Source of the DNA: Prinsepia uniflora
Lineage: Eukaryota > Streptophyta > Magnoliopsida > Rosales > Rosaceae
Reading direction: 5' to 3'
Assembly (NCBI GenBank): GCA_032719365.1
Contig: CM064874.1
Span: 40,388,271-40,452,270, forward strand
DNA length: 64,000 bases
Position 1 is the stretch's first letter; the number at the start of each line of letters is the position of its first letter. A model generated the notes under the pieces. The model was given only the letters and a program-made list of their open reading frames with translations. It searched no databases and was not told where the DNA came from. This document shows positions 1 through 11,280 of the stretch, in pieces. Both the position numbers and the translations under genes were made by a program.

Positions 1-1145
1 TTTAAATGCACCGACAGCGGATAAAAGACTTAACATTGAATTGAAGTATGAAACACTAAAATGTATAAAATAACTAAAATTCATAAAGTAAGACACATGG
101 AGATTGCATTTAATACTTACAAATATTAGTAAGAAAAATCTCACATATATTGAACTATAATCAAAACCAATAACAAAAATGAGAGTTTGAGTAAATGGAG
201 ACTAATTTTTACACTTTCAAGGTGGATGAAAACAATGGATTGTTATTCATACGATTCTCCGACAGCGGACGGAACCTTATGAAGATGGAAGAAATAAACT
301 TGGGAAATATGAACTCAAACTCTAAACTTTGTATTGGAGATACTTTGTCAAAGTTTCTCTCAAAGAAGGCTCAAATGTGTGCCTCCAAGAAGGTGTGTTT
401 CAACAAGTGAATTGAAATCCTATTTATAGGTGGAGAAAGCTACCAAAAATAATATAAAAATACAATAAAAAATGTGGAATAATGGAATGATGAGTAACAA
501 AGATTTGTGATGATGTTTAGAAGTGGTTTGAGTTGTAAAGTTGCAAAATTGGGTTGGAAAGTAGTTGGAAAGTGGCTGGAAATTGAGTGGAAGTTTGCTG
601 GAAAATAGGGCAGGAAATTCGGCAGCAGGCTGCTGAATTGGGACGCTGTAGCTCGGCAGTAGGTCGCTGAATGGGAGAGCTGGAGCTTGGTAGGCGCGCG
701 CTAAAGCTGGAGATGGGAAGTCGGGACGCGCGCGCCGAACGGAATCTGGGGGCGTCGGTGAGCGCCTGTCGACGGGCCAGAGATGCTTGAGGCGGGCTGG
801 GCTGGTCCTGAGCGAACTGGGCTTCAGCTGGGCTGGTATTCTGGGCTAGTAGATGGGCTGCACGAATTGGGCTCAGTATTTGATTGGGCTGCAAAACAAA
901 TAATTAATTAATTTAATTTATAACTAAATTAATTAATTCACCGAATTTCGTCCATAATTTATTCGTTATAATTCCGATCGAGACGATTCTTTCGCCAAAA
1001 TGCTCCAAATTACAAACTTTATTTTTCTAAATATAAAAATCACAAAATAAATTATTTTATCAATTTATTTAATATTTTAATATTAAAAATTAAATATAAA
1101 GGGTATAAAATAATATAAAATAATGCTTATTTAAACGTCCTATCA
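1..1145 (-). mobile_element. Athila-type LTR, partial (runs off the window edge)
   Basis: This stretch matches the right-hand two thirds of the Athila LTR at 17683-19523 nearly base for base, starting at the position equivalent to about 18383. It ends in the same ACGTCCTATCA terminus. The polypurine-tract complement that follows the complete copy (AATACCCCCACACTT) is absent here. Foreign sequence starts at 1146, so this is either a solo LTR or the 5' LTR of a minus-strand element lying to the left. A TATTTATA block at 421-428 reads as a TATA box (TATAAATA) on the minus strand. Its left end and target duplication lie outside the window. Confidence 0.8.
421..428 (-). promoter_or_regulatory. TATA box of Athila-type LTR
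   Basis: TATAAATA is read on the minus strand, the sense strand of this element family. The same block sits at 18803-18810 in the other long LTR copy. It lies well inside the LTR, as expected for the U3/R border. Inferred from motif and position only. Confidence 0.45.
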
Positions 1146-1290
1146 CAACCATCTTCATTGTCGTACTTTTCCTCCATATCTTTAAGGGATGAAGCTGCTT
1201 CAGATTTCATCTCTGTATCATCATCTAGCTCCAACAGTTTAAGCACTTGATCTGAAGTGTAGATGCGGCTAGGAGAAAGCCATGCAACTT
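1146..1290 (-). pseudogene. Possible exon remnant next to the LTR
   Basis: On the minus strand one frame stays open for about 48 codons and reads as an acidic, charged peptide (for example SDQVLKLLELDDDTEM, then SSLKDMEEKYDNEDG). It is cut at 1145 by the LTR. I do not recognise the family. It could be a genuine exon of a gene broken by the LTR insertion, or chance. There is no start codon and no clear splice signal that I can defend. Confidence 0.25.
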
Positions 1291-1297
1291 TTTACAA

Positions 1298-1302
<5 letters not shown>

Positions 1303-1331
<29 letters not shown>
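1303..1331. repeat. (AT)n microsatellite
   Basis: An uninterrupted AT dinucleotide run of about 14 units in intergenic sequence. Confidence 0.95.
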
Positions 1332-1335
<4 letters not shown>

Positions 1336-2560
1336 AAAAGGATTTGGTGGTGGAGAAGAATTCCGCCGCTGTTTTCGCTGACACCTCACTTGGATAAAGG
1401 GTATGGTTTTTGAATATATGTGTAAGTTCCCTTTGGTTTAAATTGTCACCACTACTTTTTCTATGGTGTTTGTCAAGGTGTATGTTTCCTTTAGTTTGAA
1501 TTGTCAAACTCATGTATATATATACATCTTACAGAGAACCAACCACTCCTACTAGAAATCCAGCCTCTCCTATACTATAAAATCCAGCCCAACTCTTCAT
1601 AAAAAATCCAGCCAACCCATCATAAAAATCCAACTAACCCTTCATAAAAAAATCTAGCCAACCCTTACTAAGAAATTCGGTCGAACCCTCTTCAAAAATC
1701 ACACCCATTGGCTACTAATTTTCAGCCATCTTTGTGGGATACAAATCTTAATCTTCCATCCACCGTAAAAACAAATGGGAGCAAAACAACACCCAACCTC
1801 ATAAGAAATCCACCCACACCCTTTGCATATTGGGTGAGTGAGGATATTTTCACATTACCACCAAACTGAGGGTCAGATAGATAATGCACAAGAAATAGTT
1901 ATAGTTGATCCATAATAGAAGTAATTCATATTTTTTGGACAGGCCACTGGAGAAGCAACAACTATAATTTTTAGGCGACTACATAACATGCACTAGTGCA
2001 ATCTTTTGAATAGTTGGTTTTGAATGTAATCATTTTTATCCCCTTGATGATGATTAGTTTTAGTTGAAATGGCTCTTTTGACATGTCCATCAATATATTT
2101 TTTTAAGAGATATTTTATTTAAGAATATATTACGATATATGAATAAAGATTAGATATATTAAGAATGCAATCGTGAACATTAAAATTAATAGCACAATCG
2201 GTAAAAAATTTACCACATAATTAAGTACACAAAAAACTAAAATAATAAAAAAATAAAAAATAAAATTGTGTTCCAATTATAATATAACTACAAAGGAAAT
2301 ATCAACATAGAATTCAAGAGTCGAATAAAATTTGTAAAGTTCGCAGAATGACTTTTTATGTTATTTGTTTTTAAGTTTTTTATAAGTACATGAAAGGCAC
2401 TGGACCCCCGGAGGAACCCTACGCATTAGAAGGCATGGTATGATGGTGACTTGCTCTCTAAAAATTATGGGGCCTACATATATATATATCCCTTAAATTT
2501 GATTGATTTAAGCCCAGTCTGTCTGTATGAAAGTAGTCCAGCCCAGCTGCCTAATATTTA
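1332..2560. other. Intergenic stretch without recognised genes
   Basis: AT-rich sequence. 1545-1710 has a loose repetition of a short phrase like AAAATCCAGCCAACCC. I see no coding region, RNA gene or bounded transposon here. Confidence 0.6.
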
Positions 2561-2579
2561 CTGTATCACACCTCTTCGA

Positions 2580-2705
2580 ACACAAAAGAGTAAACAAAGA
2601 CGCATTACTCCAGAAGGAGAGCGATAGAGAGTCTAAGGGAGACGCGTTCAGCAAGCATATCCTCTCCCTCTCTTCAACGCAATCTCTTCTAATTTCCTTC
2701 TCCAG
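2580..2705 (+). other. Candidate 5' non-coding exon of the PPR gene
   Basis: A purine-rich leader-like stretch ends in TTCTCCAG followed by GTAAATTTTG at 2706, a reasonable splice donor. The next downstream gene on this strand is the PPR gene at 3429, so this could be its untranslated first exon. No matching acceptor can be chosen with confidence. Transcript data would decide. Confidence 0.3.
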
Positions 2706-3091
2706 GTAAATTTTGTTTTCTTATTTACTAGTGCTCGTCAAGTTTGAGGTTTTGTTGTTGAAATGTTGTTGTTCGAAATTTGGGGATTTTTAGGTGGTAT
2801 AAAGTAGGGATTTCTTTGATTCAAATTTTAGGACTCCAGATTGTTTCTATTACTTTCCTGAAAACATGATTGAAATTTTTGTTACTGCTCTTGCTATGTA
2901 GGAAGTAGGGATTATAATGTATCCCTTCCCATATCATTGTGTATATAAAAAAAATAAAAAAAAATAAAAAAAGAAAGAAGAAACACTCAAATAAAAAACT
3001 CCGAATCACTTGAATCATAATATAACATAGAATATGGAGACATGCAAATCCAATTACAAGGTCTATCCACATCGATGGACTGCTAATAGTT

Positions 3092-3330
3092 TTTTTTTTA
3101 ATCAACCTTTGCAAATTTTGGAGCAAGAAGGTGGTGGTTTTGACCCTGGAAAAATAAGTATTGAAATATTTTTCGTTAGCCTGTTAAATTCAAATTGTTA
3201 CAAGTGTTAATCTAAGATATGATCTGAAATTGAAGAATGTCTGCAGCTTCTTCAAATGTACATAATATGATGTTTCTTTGTTAACATTGGTGGCTGATGA
3301 GCACCTAATCTGTTGATAGGGGCATTTGCT
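3092..3330 (+). pseudogene. Degenerate copy of CFAP20 exon 2 and part of intron 2
   Basis: The block around 3092-3127 (TTTGCAAATTTTGGAGCAAG, then AAGGTG) aligns with exon 2 of the CFAP20 gene and its donor at 33676-33710, about 28 of 34 positions by eye. The following intron sequence also aligns in order: TTTTGACCCTGGAAAA against TTTGACCCTTGAAAAG, a shared TGTTAATCTAAGAT, and GAAATTGAAGAATG. It lies in the leader region of the PPR gene. This is a short duplicated fragment, not an expressed exon. Confidence 0.55.
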
Positions 3331-3428
3331 ACACAACTCCATGGTCCCCAATGCATGGATTCCTTCAATTCTGCGATATTATATGAGATTTAATTGATGC
3401 GGGCATTTTCTTCTTAGTCCGTGTGTTG

Positions 3429-5549
3429 ATGAGTCTTTCTTCGCTTCCATCTCAGTTCTGGTCCTTGTTCACCACACTCATCCAATACAGCCGTCAAAAG
3501 GATCTCCAAAAGGGCAGAGCTCTCCACGCTCGCATAATCAAAACCGGTTCCTTATCTTGCATCTACATTGCCAACAGCCTCATCAACCTCTATGCCAAAT
3601 GTGGAGACTTGCCCCAAGCCAAGCTCGTCTTCGAGGCCATATCTGAGAGAGACGTGGTCTCATGGAACTCTCTCATCAATGTTTACTCTCAACAAGGCCA
3701 AAATGGCTCTTCACTTGTCATGGGACTTTTCCAACGTATGCTGGGAGAGGACACCTTTCCAAATGCACACACTTTTGCTGGAGTGTTCACCGCTGCTTCC
3801 TATGCATCCGACATTTTTGGTGGCCAGCAAGCTCACACAGTTGCAATCAAGACTTCGAGCTTTTATGATGTATTTGTTGGGAGTTCTCTCCTCAATATGT
3901 ATTGTAAAGTGGGTCTTATATTGGATGCTCGTAAGGTGTTTGATAGAATGCCTGAGAAGAATTCAGTTTCTTGGGCTTCTATGATTTCTGGGTATGCAGT
4001 GCAAAGGCAGGCTGGGGATGCACTGGCACTTTTTGGATTGATGCGTAGATATGAGACGGAAGAGGTGAACGAATATGGTTTGACGGGTGTTCTTAGTGCC
4101 TTGGCACTTCCTGAGTTTGTTGATACGGGTAAGCAAATTCATTGTCTTTCCATAAAAAATGGGTTGCTAAGTTTTGTTTCTGTTGAAAATGCACTTGTAA
4201 CCATGTATGCAAAATGTGGCAGCTTAGATGATGCACTTAGAACTTTTAAATTGTCGGGTGATAAGAATTCTATCACATGGTCAGCCATGATTACTGGTTT
4301 TGCACAAAGTGGGGATTCTCAGAAGGCTTTGGACTTGTTCTCACATATGCATTTTTCTGGGGTTATTCCTAGTGAGTTTACATTGGTTGGAGTTATCAAT
4401 GCTTGCAGTGATATTAGTGCTCTTCCAGAAGGAAAGCAAGTGCATAGCTATTCATTAAAGTTGGGCTTCGAATACCAAATATACATAATGACAGCTTTGG
4501 TTGACATGTATGCTAAATGTGGTAACGTTAGTGATGCACGTAAGGGGTTTGATTATTTAAAAGAACCTGATATTGTTCTTTGGACTTCTATGATTGGAGG
4601 GTATGTTCAAAATGGGGAAAATGAAGCAGCTTTGAGTTTGTATTGCAGAATGCAGAGGGAGGGAATGCTGCCCAATGAACTAACTATGGCTAGTGTCCTA
4701 AAAGCATGCTCGAGCCTAACTGCTTTTGAACAAGGAAAGCAAATCCATGCTCGTACCATCAAGTATGGATTCAGTCTTGAAGTTCCAATTGGGAGTGCTC
4801 TTTCTACCCTGTATGCAAAGTGTGGGAATTTGGATGATGGGAACCTTGTCTTTAGGAGGATGCCAATGAGGGATGCAGTATCTTGGAATGCAATGATATC
4901 TGGGCTTGCACAAAATGGAAGGGGCACTGAAGCTCTAGAGCTCTTTGAGGAGATGCGATTGGTGGAGGGCACAAAGCCGGACTCTGTTACATTTGTGAAC
5001 GTTCTCTCTGCTTGCAGCCATATGGGATTCGTTGAGAGAGGGTGGAGTTATTTCAAGATGATGTCTAATGAATTTGGCATAGCCCCAAAGGTGGAGCATT
5101 ATGCTTGCATGGTTGATGTATTGAGCCGTTCTGGGAAGTTAGACGAGGCCAAAGATTTTGTAGAATCAGCCACTATTGATCATGGTATGTCCTTATGGCG
5201 TATTTTATTAAGTGCTTGTAGGAACTATCGTAATTATGAATTGGGAGCCTATGCTGGAGAGAAGCTAATGGAGCTAGGCTCACAAGAGTCATCCACTTAC
5301 GTCTTGTTGTCAAGCATATATACTTCGTTGGGCAGTCGGGAAGACGTTGAGAGGGTAAGGAGGTTGATGAAACTTAGAGGGGTGAGTAAGGAGCCTGGAT
5401 GCAGCTGGATTGAGTTGAAGAGTCAGGTTCATGTGTTTGTTGTTGGAGATGAGATGCATCCGAAAATTGAGAATATACGTCACGAGATTCGAAGGCTAAT
5501 CAAGCATATGAAGGATGAAGATTACCAACCTTCTTCTACCATTTTGTGA
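3429..5549 (+). CDS. Pentatricopeptide repeat protein, PLS class with E/E+ C-terminus (At2g33680-like)
   Basis: An intact, intronless 706-residue protein. Most of its length is tandem PPR motifs of alternating P, L and S type, seen as the repeating phrases NSLINLYAKCGDLPQAKLVF, then DVVSWNSLIN and later SWNAMISGLAQNGRGTEALE. The C-terminus carries the E and E+ blocks (EPGCSWIELKSQVHVF, then GDEMHPK) and stops without a DYW deaminase domain. Such proteins are known to bind organellar RNA sequence-specifically and usually act in C-to-U editing in mitochondria or plastids. The RNA target cannot be read from the sequence. Length and layout match Arabidopsis At2g33680. The reading frame extends upstream through GTG and TTG codons, and the first ATG is at 3429. 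No frameshift or stop is present, so the gene looks functional. Confidence 0.93.
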   Translation: MSLSSLPSQFWSLFTTLIQYSRQKDLQKGRALHARIIKTGSLSCIYIANSLINLYAKCGDLPQAKLVFEAISERDVVSWNSLINVYSQQGQNGSSLVMGLFQRMLGEDTFPNAHTFAGVFTAASYASDIFGGQQAHTVAIKTSSFYDVFVGSSLLNMYCKVGLILDARKVFDRMPEKNSVSWASMISGYAVQRQAGDALALFGLMRRYETEEVNEYGLTGVLSALALPEFVDTGKQIHCLSIKNGLLSFVSVENALVTMYAKCGSLDDALRTFKLSGDKNSITWSAMITGFAQSGDSQKALDLFSHMHFSGVIPSEFTLVGVINACSDISALPEGKQVHSYSLKLGFEYQIYIMTALVDMYAKCGNVSDARKGFDYLKEPDIVLWTSMIGGYVQNGENEAALSLYCRMQREGMLPNELTMASVLKACSSLTAFEQGKQIHARTIKYGFSLEVPIGSALSTLYAKCGNLDDGNLVFRRMPMRDAVSWNAMISGLAQNGRGTEALELFEEMRLVEGTKPDSVTFVNVLSACSHMGFVERGWSYFKMMSNEFGIAPKVEHYACMVDVLSRSGKLDEAKDFVESATIDHGMSLWRILLSACRNYRNYELGAYAGEKLMELGSQESSTYVLLSSIYTSLGSREDVERVRRLMKLRGVSKEPGCSWIELKSQVHVFVVGDEMHPKIENIRHEIRRLIKHMKDEDYQPSSTIL

Positions 5550-6060
5550 AGTTCATGATAAATTATTTCTTCAGGAATTTTTGTTTTACTCTCTCTCTTA
5601 GAAATCAGTTGATTCTTTTGTCGACTGTTGTTTTATTCACTATTGTTGTTTTTTTTTTCTTATTTCGGAAGTTCCAAATCTGGGAGCTATTATGATTTTA
5701 AGAATCCCAGTCTTCTTTACTTTACATTAATAGTATCTCTAATAATTGATAAAGAAATTAATATATTTATTTAATGGCCAAAATTTTCACAGTATTGATT
5801 AAAAAAATCTATTCTATTGAATAATGCACGTACGTACCTTTTATATGTATGTTATATTTATTCCATATTTGTTTCACTATGTTATTTACCTATGGAGAAA
5901 CTAAAGGTTAGTGAGGAGTATTTATAGTGTATGTGAACATTTTGGCTAACTCCTCTTTTAAAACTAATAACTATCGGTTTTGGTGTTCTATTTTTTTCTT
6001 CAGAAGATTTACAATTGTTATTTAATAGCTTATTAAAGTAAAATATGTATATTCAAAAAT
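5550..6060. other. 3' flank of the PPR gene
   Basis: AT-rich sequence that should contain the PPR 3' UTR and poly(A) region. I see no further gene before the Mutator-like element. Confidence 0.6.
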
Positions 6061-6062
6061 AG

Positions 6063-6150
6063 GAAAAATTGGAGCAACGATCCTTTAATTTAACCCTAAT
6101 GTTTGAAATTGTCCCTAAAATTCAATGTTGGTGTTTTTGGTCCTTGTAGT
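6063..6150 (+). repeat. Left terminal inverted repeat of MULE
   Basis: Pairs with 9803-9890 in inverted orientation with few mismatches. Confidence 0.75.
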
Positions 6151-6505
6151 TTACCATATTTGTTAATTTAGTCCATTCGTTAAGAAAACTCACGGATTCT
6201 ATTAAGTTCAAGAGCAAAATCATCCAAATTGGGGTTTTGGCGCTAGGAAACAATGAAGTAGCAGATAAAAGGAATTTTGGCTCCAAACTAAGGGGTTTAT
6301 ATAATCTCTATCTCTGACAACGAAATAGAATAGAAAAACCAGGAAAAAAATAAAAAAAAAATAAGAAGAAGAAGAAGTAAGCTGCATTGGCAGTTTGAAG
6401 CTTGTGAGAACAATCGGTAAGAAAGTATATTTTTTTAAATTTGTTTGTGTTGTTTTGTTATAGTATTGACATTGAGTATACAAACTAATCAGAACAATAA
6501 GGAGA

Positions 6506-6664
6506 GAGCAATTTTGGGAGTGGGTGGACAAAGAAACTTGCCCAAGTGGAAATGAGCTTATTCCTACATTGCCTAGGAGATTAAGAGGAATGGAAAATGA
6601 GGTCAGTACACTGCAAAAAAGAGAATATGCAACTAGAAGAAAAATTACAAGTTTTGGAACATAA
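6506..6664 (+). pseudogene. Fragment resembling a GRF-type zinc-finger protein tail
   Basis: A 53-codon open stretch begins EQFWEWVDKETCPSGNELIP and continues into a charged helical region (MENEVSTLQKRE). The phrase F.WVD followed by a charged helix is usual after GRF zinc fingers in small plant proteins often found near MULE-type elements. The cysteine-rich part itself is not visible. The assignment is by resemblance only. Confidence 0.35.
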
Positions 6665-7755
6665 AAAGAAGGAATTTGAGTGCCAAAATGCAGAATTAAG
6701 GAAGCAACGAATTTGGTTATTAGGACCTTGGGATATGAAAAAAGAGTGAAAAAAATTGTGGATGATTGCGTATGTCATGGTTGGTGGTGCTATTTTTATT
6801 CATATTGGTGGTGAAGTTGGTGATTGTAACTGACGTAGAAGGCATTTGAAAGTAACTTCGAAGGGCATTTGTTGTTCTTGATGTTTGTTGTTGTCTTCAG
6901 TGATGAAAGACTTATGTAAATTAAGTTTCCGTGAATTCCATTTACTTGTATCAAAGCCTTCTTTAACAATTCCATGACCTCACTAGAGAGAAACCAAAAG
7001 TAGCATTAAAGTGTTCAATTCCAATGGCAAGAGATTACAATCTCAAGATGCATAACAACTAAAATAGCATCAAAGTGTTCAATGCAAAAAATAACAATCT
7101 CAAGAGATTACAATACCAAAGATTTGAAAAGTACGAGATTACAAAAGTAAAAGTGAAGGTCTTCATATTTTCCATGGTTTACGCACCTTTACTTGAAAAC
7201 TGATTCAGGGAGATGTCCTTAACACAGGCTGCAATGATGATTTTGCCTTAGAAAGTGTGTGTGGCTGAGATGCAGATTGTGATGGTTTTCCCTAATAAAA
7301 CAAAAAAGGGCATTAAGCACACATAGTAGATTTCCAATTAGTTGAGCAGATTTCCAAGATAGAAATATACACATACATATTTCCAAGAGTAGCAGATTTC
7401 CCTAATATAATCTTCCATTATGTCAAGATAGAGTGTACACTACTAGAGTATTCATAACCAGATTTGCAATCAGTATAAGCAACCATAGCAGATTTCCAAT
7501 CAGTTGAGCACACATTAAAAACTTACATCCATGCAAAAATCTCTTCTTACATCCACCCAAACACACATAAATCCGGTGGAAAACAGGTTGATCACCATGT
7601 AACTCAGTTTTAATACCCATTGTACTATCCTTGTTAGCAGATTTCAAATTTGCAGAGTAGTCATGTAACTTGTCATATTTCTTTTGTAGCTCCCTTCCAC
7701 TAAAAATTTGGCCAGTTTCCTAGCTCTATAAACTTGATTCCTAATAACTTTTAGT

Positions 7756-8913
7756 TTATATTGCTCTCGTACCTCTCCTTAAAAAATCAATCACTTTCCA
7801 GTTTGGAGTTCTCTTGAACTTATTTGCAAACCTATCTGATACCCATTTGGAATTAGCATATTTGATCTTATCTATCCTTGAAAATTCATAATCGAAATGA
7901 AGCGTCTTGATTACAAAAATCTCCCGATCTTCATCAATCCTGGAACCTAGTATAACAAAAAGGCACTCGTTCCTATTCCCTACACACTTTGCTCTAACTC
8001 TTCTTTTGTCATTATTCACTAGCACAAATTTTTTCCCATGAAAAATGACATACTCATTTACAGCTTCCTTAAATTCTTTCATTTCATGCCCAATCTGAAT
8101 TATGGGTTTCTAAGATCTGTTGCTCGCTTATATTTCTTCACAAAGATAGTTTTCCAAACTATCTTTCTGGACCACTTCCTTCTTGTTGTTTGTACTGCAT
8201 CTTCATTATCATTTTCTGATTGGAAAGTCTCACTGTCTTTACCACCTTTCACCGGCTGAAGGTGTCTCCCTTCTTGGATTTGTAGAGGGAACCCAATCTG
8301 TGTTTATTGCAGTGCCAACTTCGTTGCCTGCTACCTGATTCTGCAAACCAGGATCTTCATTGCTTACTACATGTTTCTGCAAACCAGGATCTTCATTGCC
8401 TCTTCCAGTTTCATGTTCTGGAGTCTTCATGATCCAATTCATTATCACTAACCCCATAATCAGAGTCTTCAAAAAAATCATCTTCATGTTTTGCATTAAG
8501 ACCAGCTTCTATTCCTTTCACTAATGCATTAAGGTCAGTTTCTTGTTTACCATCATCTAGAACATCATCACCGCATATACTTGCCCAATATACATCAAAG
8601 TCTTCATGCAAAATTGTGTTCCTATCAGTAGGATCGTGAAAATACAATTCAATAATCCTATCTGATATGCTTGATATCAACCTAGAGATACAACTATCAT
8701 GTACAACCTCTTTCATTAATCTTTCACCTTCCTTACTAACCACCTTATAAAATATTTTGAAGCTTGTCTCTGAGTAATCTTCACTTCATATCCTAGTTCT
8801 ATACCATACTTCTTTAAATCTAACAATGACACAGTTTTCCTCCTTTGTAACTTCCAAATTCCATCAATCCAAAGTGGTTCAATTCCTGGATGCAAAAGTC
8901 TGTACTCTGCCAA
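7756..8913 (-). pseudogene. MuDR-type transposase, N-terminal part, frameshifted
   Basis: Reading leftward on the minus strand: a PB1-like N-terminal segment characteristic of plant MULE transposases (8913 to about 8716, with LDLKKYGIELGYEVK); an acidic linker (8743-8411); a linker with a two-copy NEDPGLQ repeat (8496-8239); then the plant MuDR DNA-binding domain (8082-7756: EFKEAVNEYVIFHGKKF, later RVRAKC and WVSDRF). The pieces lie in at least two frames, so there are frameshifts. The zinc finger, DDE core and SWIM domain expected downstream are absent. The family would bind element ends and catalyse cut-and-paste transposition; this copy cannot. Confidence 0.75.
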
Positions 8914-9802
8914 TTAAAAAAATTCACATCAAAACCAGAAGGCATATTCTCTATAGCATACCATCACATAACTCAGATTTAGATATAAGTTTTCAAGCTA
9001 AATGGTCAAAGCCAGAAGGCACATTCTATATAGCATACTATCACATAACTCAGATTTATAGAATACTATCACATAACTCAGACTTATAACATACCACTAT
9101 ATATTTCCACTATATATTTTGGACAGAAAAATTTATTCTAAAAACTCAAGCGTATCAAAAATATGTTTTTTTCTTCTGGGTTTCTCTATCCATAACAGAG
9201 GTTTTTGGTGGACCCAAAACCCCATATTTTGCACATCTCTTTCTCTTAGTAGCAATGCCACCGTGACGTGACAATACATGAAGGTATATGGAAACCAATA
9301 ACTCAAAACCAAGAACAACCAAAAACAAGACCAACAAAATTCAAAATTTCAATTTCAATATCAAATAACCCAAACCAAGAACAACCAAATTTTTTAATTT
9401 CATACACTTACCATACTTAAGTGTCGAACCTTCCCATCTAAACATCCTTGAGGCCATGAGAAGAACCACATAAAATGGAACCCTATTCGTCCTCAACCGA
9501 GAAACGAGTTTTTGAAAACCCACCCAAATTATCACCTAAATCCAAGTTAAAAACCAATGCAACACCTACCAAAGCAAAATCGAACCCTATTAACTCTTTC
9601 CCCTCCATCATTACGCTCTCATTCTCACTAATTCCCTAGCCCCAGCGTAGCCCTTCCACTTCGGAGATGAGTCTGTACTTCTGATTTTCGGGCAAAGAAG
9701 AAAGACGTTTCAGTTTAACATATGAAATGTCCTTTCAACCCTCAGCTTTTTCCTCGTGTGCCTTACACGTGCAATTTTCTTACAGAATCCGTGAGTGGTA
9801 AT

Positions 9803-9890
9803 GTGCAGGGACCAAAAAACCCAAAATTGAATTTTAGGGACGATTTCAAACATTAGAGATAAATTGAGGGACCATTGCACCAATTTTTTC
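9803..9890 (-). repeat. Right terminal inverted repeat of MULE
   Basis: Inverted counterpart of 6063-6150. Confidence 0.75.
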
Positions 9891-10638
9891 ATCAAAATAT
9901 TTAAATTCATTGGGAGCTCTTTGGGTCAAATTGCATTCTGAGCGAGGATAGACCTATCTTTGGAGTGCAGGGATACCTTGTGCTATGTAGTGAAAAATTA
10001 CCTAAATAATATAATTTATTAAAAATATGTATATAATTTAACTTTCTCTCCACCAAACGTAGCATAAAATTCAATCCATCAAATTCTAACATAATCAATC
10101 CGAGAACAAACAATCTGAAGACAATAGTCCAATTATCAATTTAAATCACTTCCAATTAAATCAATTCTAATGCAATTTTTAGATGGTCTAAAGGAAATCA
10201 GAGTTAATAACAATTTAAATTGATGGAATTGCTTTCCATTTAGGAAGAGTTAAACTAATGGATGAAAATATCTGCAATATTTATGTAGATAAATCCATAT
10301 TTTAGCATCTTAGACTAAAAATAGGGGTGTCCCAATATCTGCAATATTTATGTAGAAATATTCGTATTTTAAGGTCTCATCGTGAAAATATGGAGAAAAA
10401 ATATTGTCTATATTTCTGTGAATGTCCATATTTTTTAAGTTTCTCCCTTAAAATAGGAGGAAAAAAATGTTCGCCTAATTTCTACGATGTTTCACCCAAA
10501 GTTAATGCCCGAAGTTTTAATTAAAATTTTTGTTAAACATAAATGATATTAATATCAAAATATCCATTCATAATCTCATAAATTTAACCGTCAATATTCC
10601 TGAGAAAAAATATATTTTCACCCTTAGGTAGACTACCC

Positions 10639-10640
<2 letters not shown>
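9891..10640. other. Intergenic stretch without recognised genes
   Basis: AT-rich sequence. 10250-10420 repeats a phrase around ATATCTGCAATATTTATGTAGA. No coding or bounded element seen. Confidence 0.6.

Positions 10641-10724
<84 letters not shown>
10641..10724. repeat. (CT)n microsatellite
   Basis: 84 bp of CT dinucleotides with a single G interruption at 10706. It lies just outside the outermost nested LTR. Confidence 0.97.
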
Positions 10725-11110
10725 AAATCCATTTTATCCGCCTTCTCTCTAGAAAAAAACCAAATCTAACAAAAGGGAGCGGCGACAGCCTCTCCGTTCT
10801 TGTAACACCCCGAATTTTCAAAGGAACAAAAAATGACCATTTTGCCGCTATTAAGTTAAATGGTTGACTTTTTGCTATAAACCTCTTTTGAGACTTTCGA
10901 GAAGGCCGTTATGAAGGTCTTGGGGTTCTTAGCTCATTAACACGCGAAACAACAGAAGTTGGAGATTGGGTGAAATAGTTAAGGGTTAAAATGGTCGAGA
11001 GTAAAAAGGAAATTTTTCCACCAAGGGCATTTTGGTAATATTACAAGGGCCTAGAGTTTTCTAGAAAAATCTATATTTTTCTTTCTCCTTCCTCTCAATC
11101 GACCTTGTGC

Positions 11111-11280
<170 letters not shown>

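Larger units (their letters stand above)
6063..9890 (-). mobile_element. Mutator-like element (MULE), decayed
   Basis: Terminal inverted repeats of roughly 90 bp or more pair 6063-6150 with 9803-9890. Both carry TTGGNGCAA near the tip, then AATGTTTGAAAT and GTCCCTAAAATTCAAT. Weaker similarity continues inward, with ACTCACGGATTCT shared at about 6188 and 9785. Flanks read TCAAAAATA on the left and TCAAAATAT on the right, compatible with a 9-bp MULE target duplication after an A-run slip. Inside are the front part of a MuDR transposase (minus strand) and a zinc-finger-like fragment (plus strand). The catalytic DDE region is missing, so the copy is non-autonomous. Confidence 0.75.

Noticed and set aside
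195..410. 71-codon frame inside the Athila LTR, present also at 18577-18792
   Set aside because: The two copies differ at nine sites, seven of them amino-acid changing, so no purifying selection is visible. It is antisense to the element and shares its LTR's fate.
3423..3428. Upstream GTG start for the PPR protein
   Set aside because: Plant nuclear translation starts at ATG; the first in-frame ATG is at 3429.
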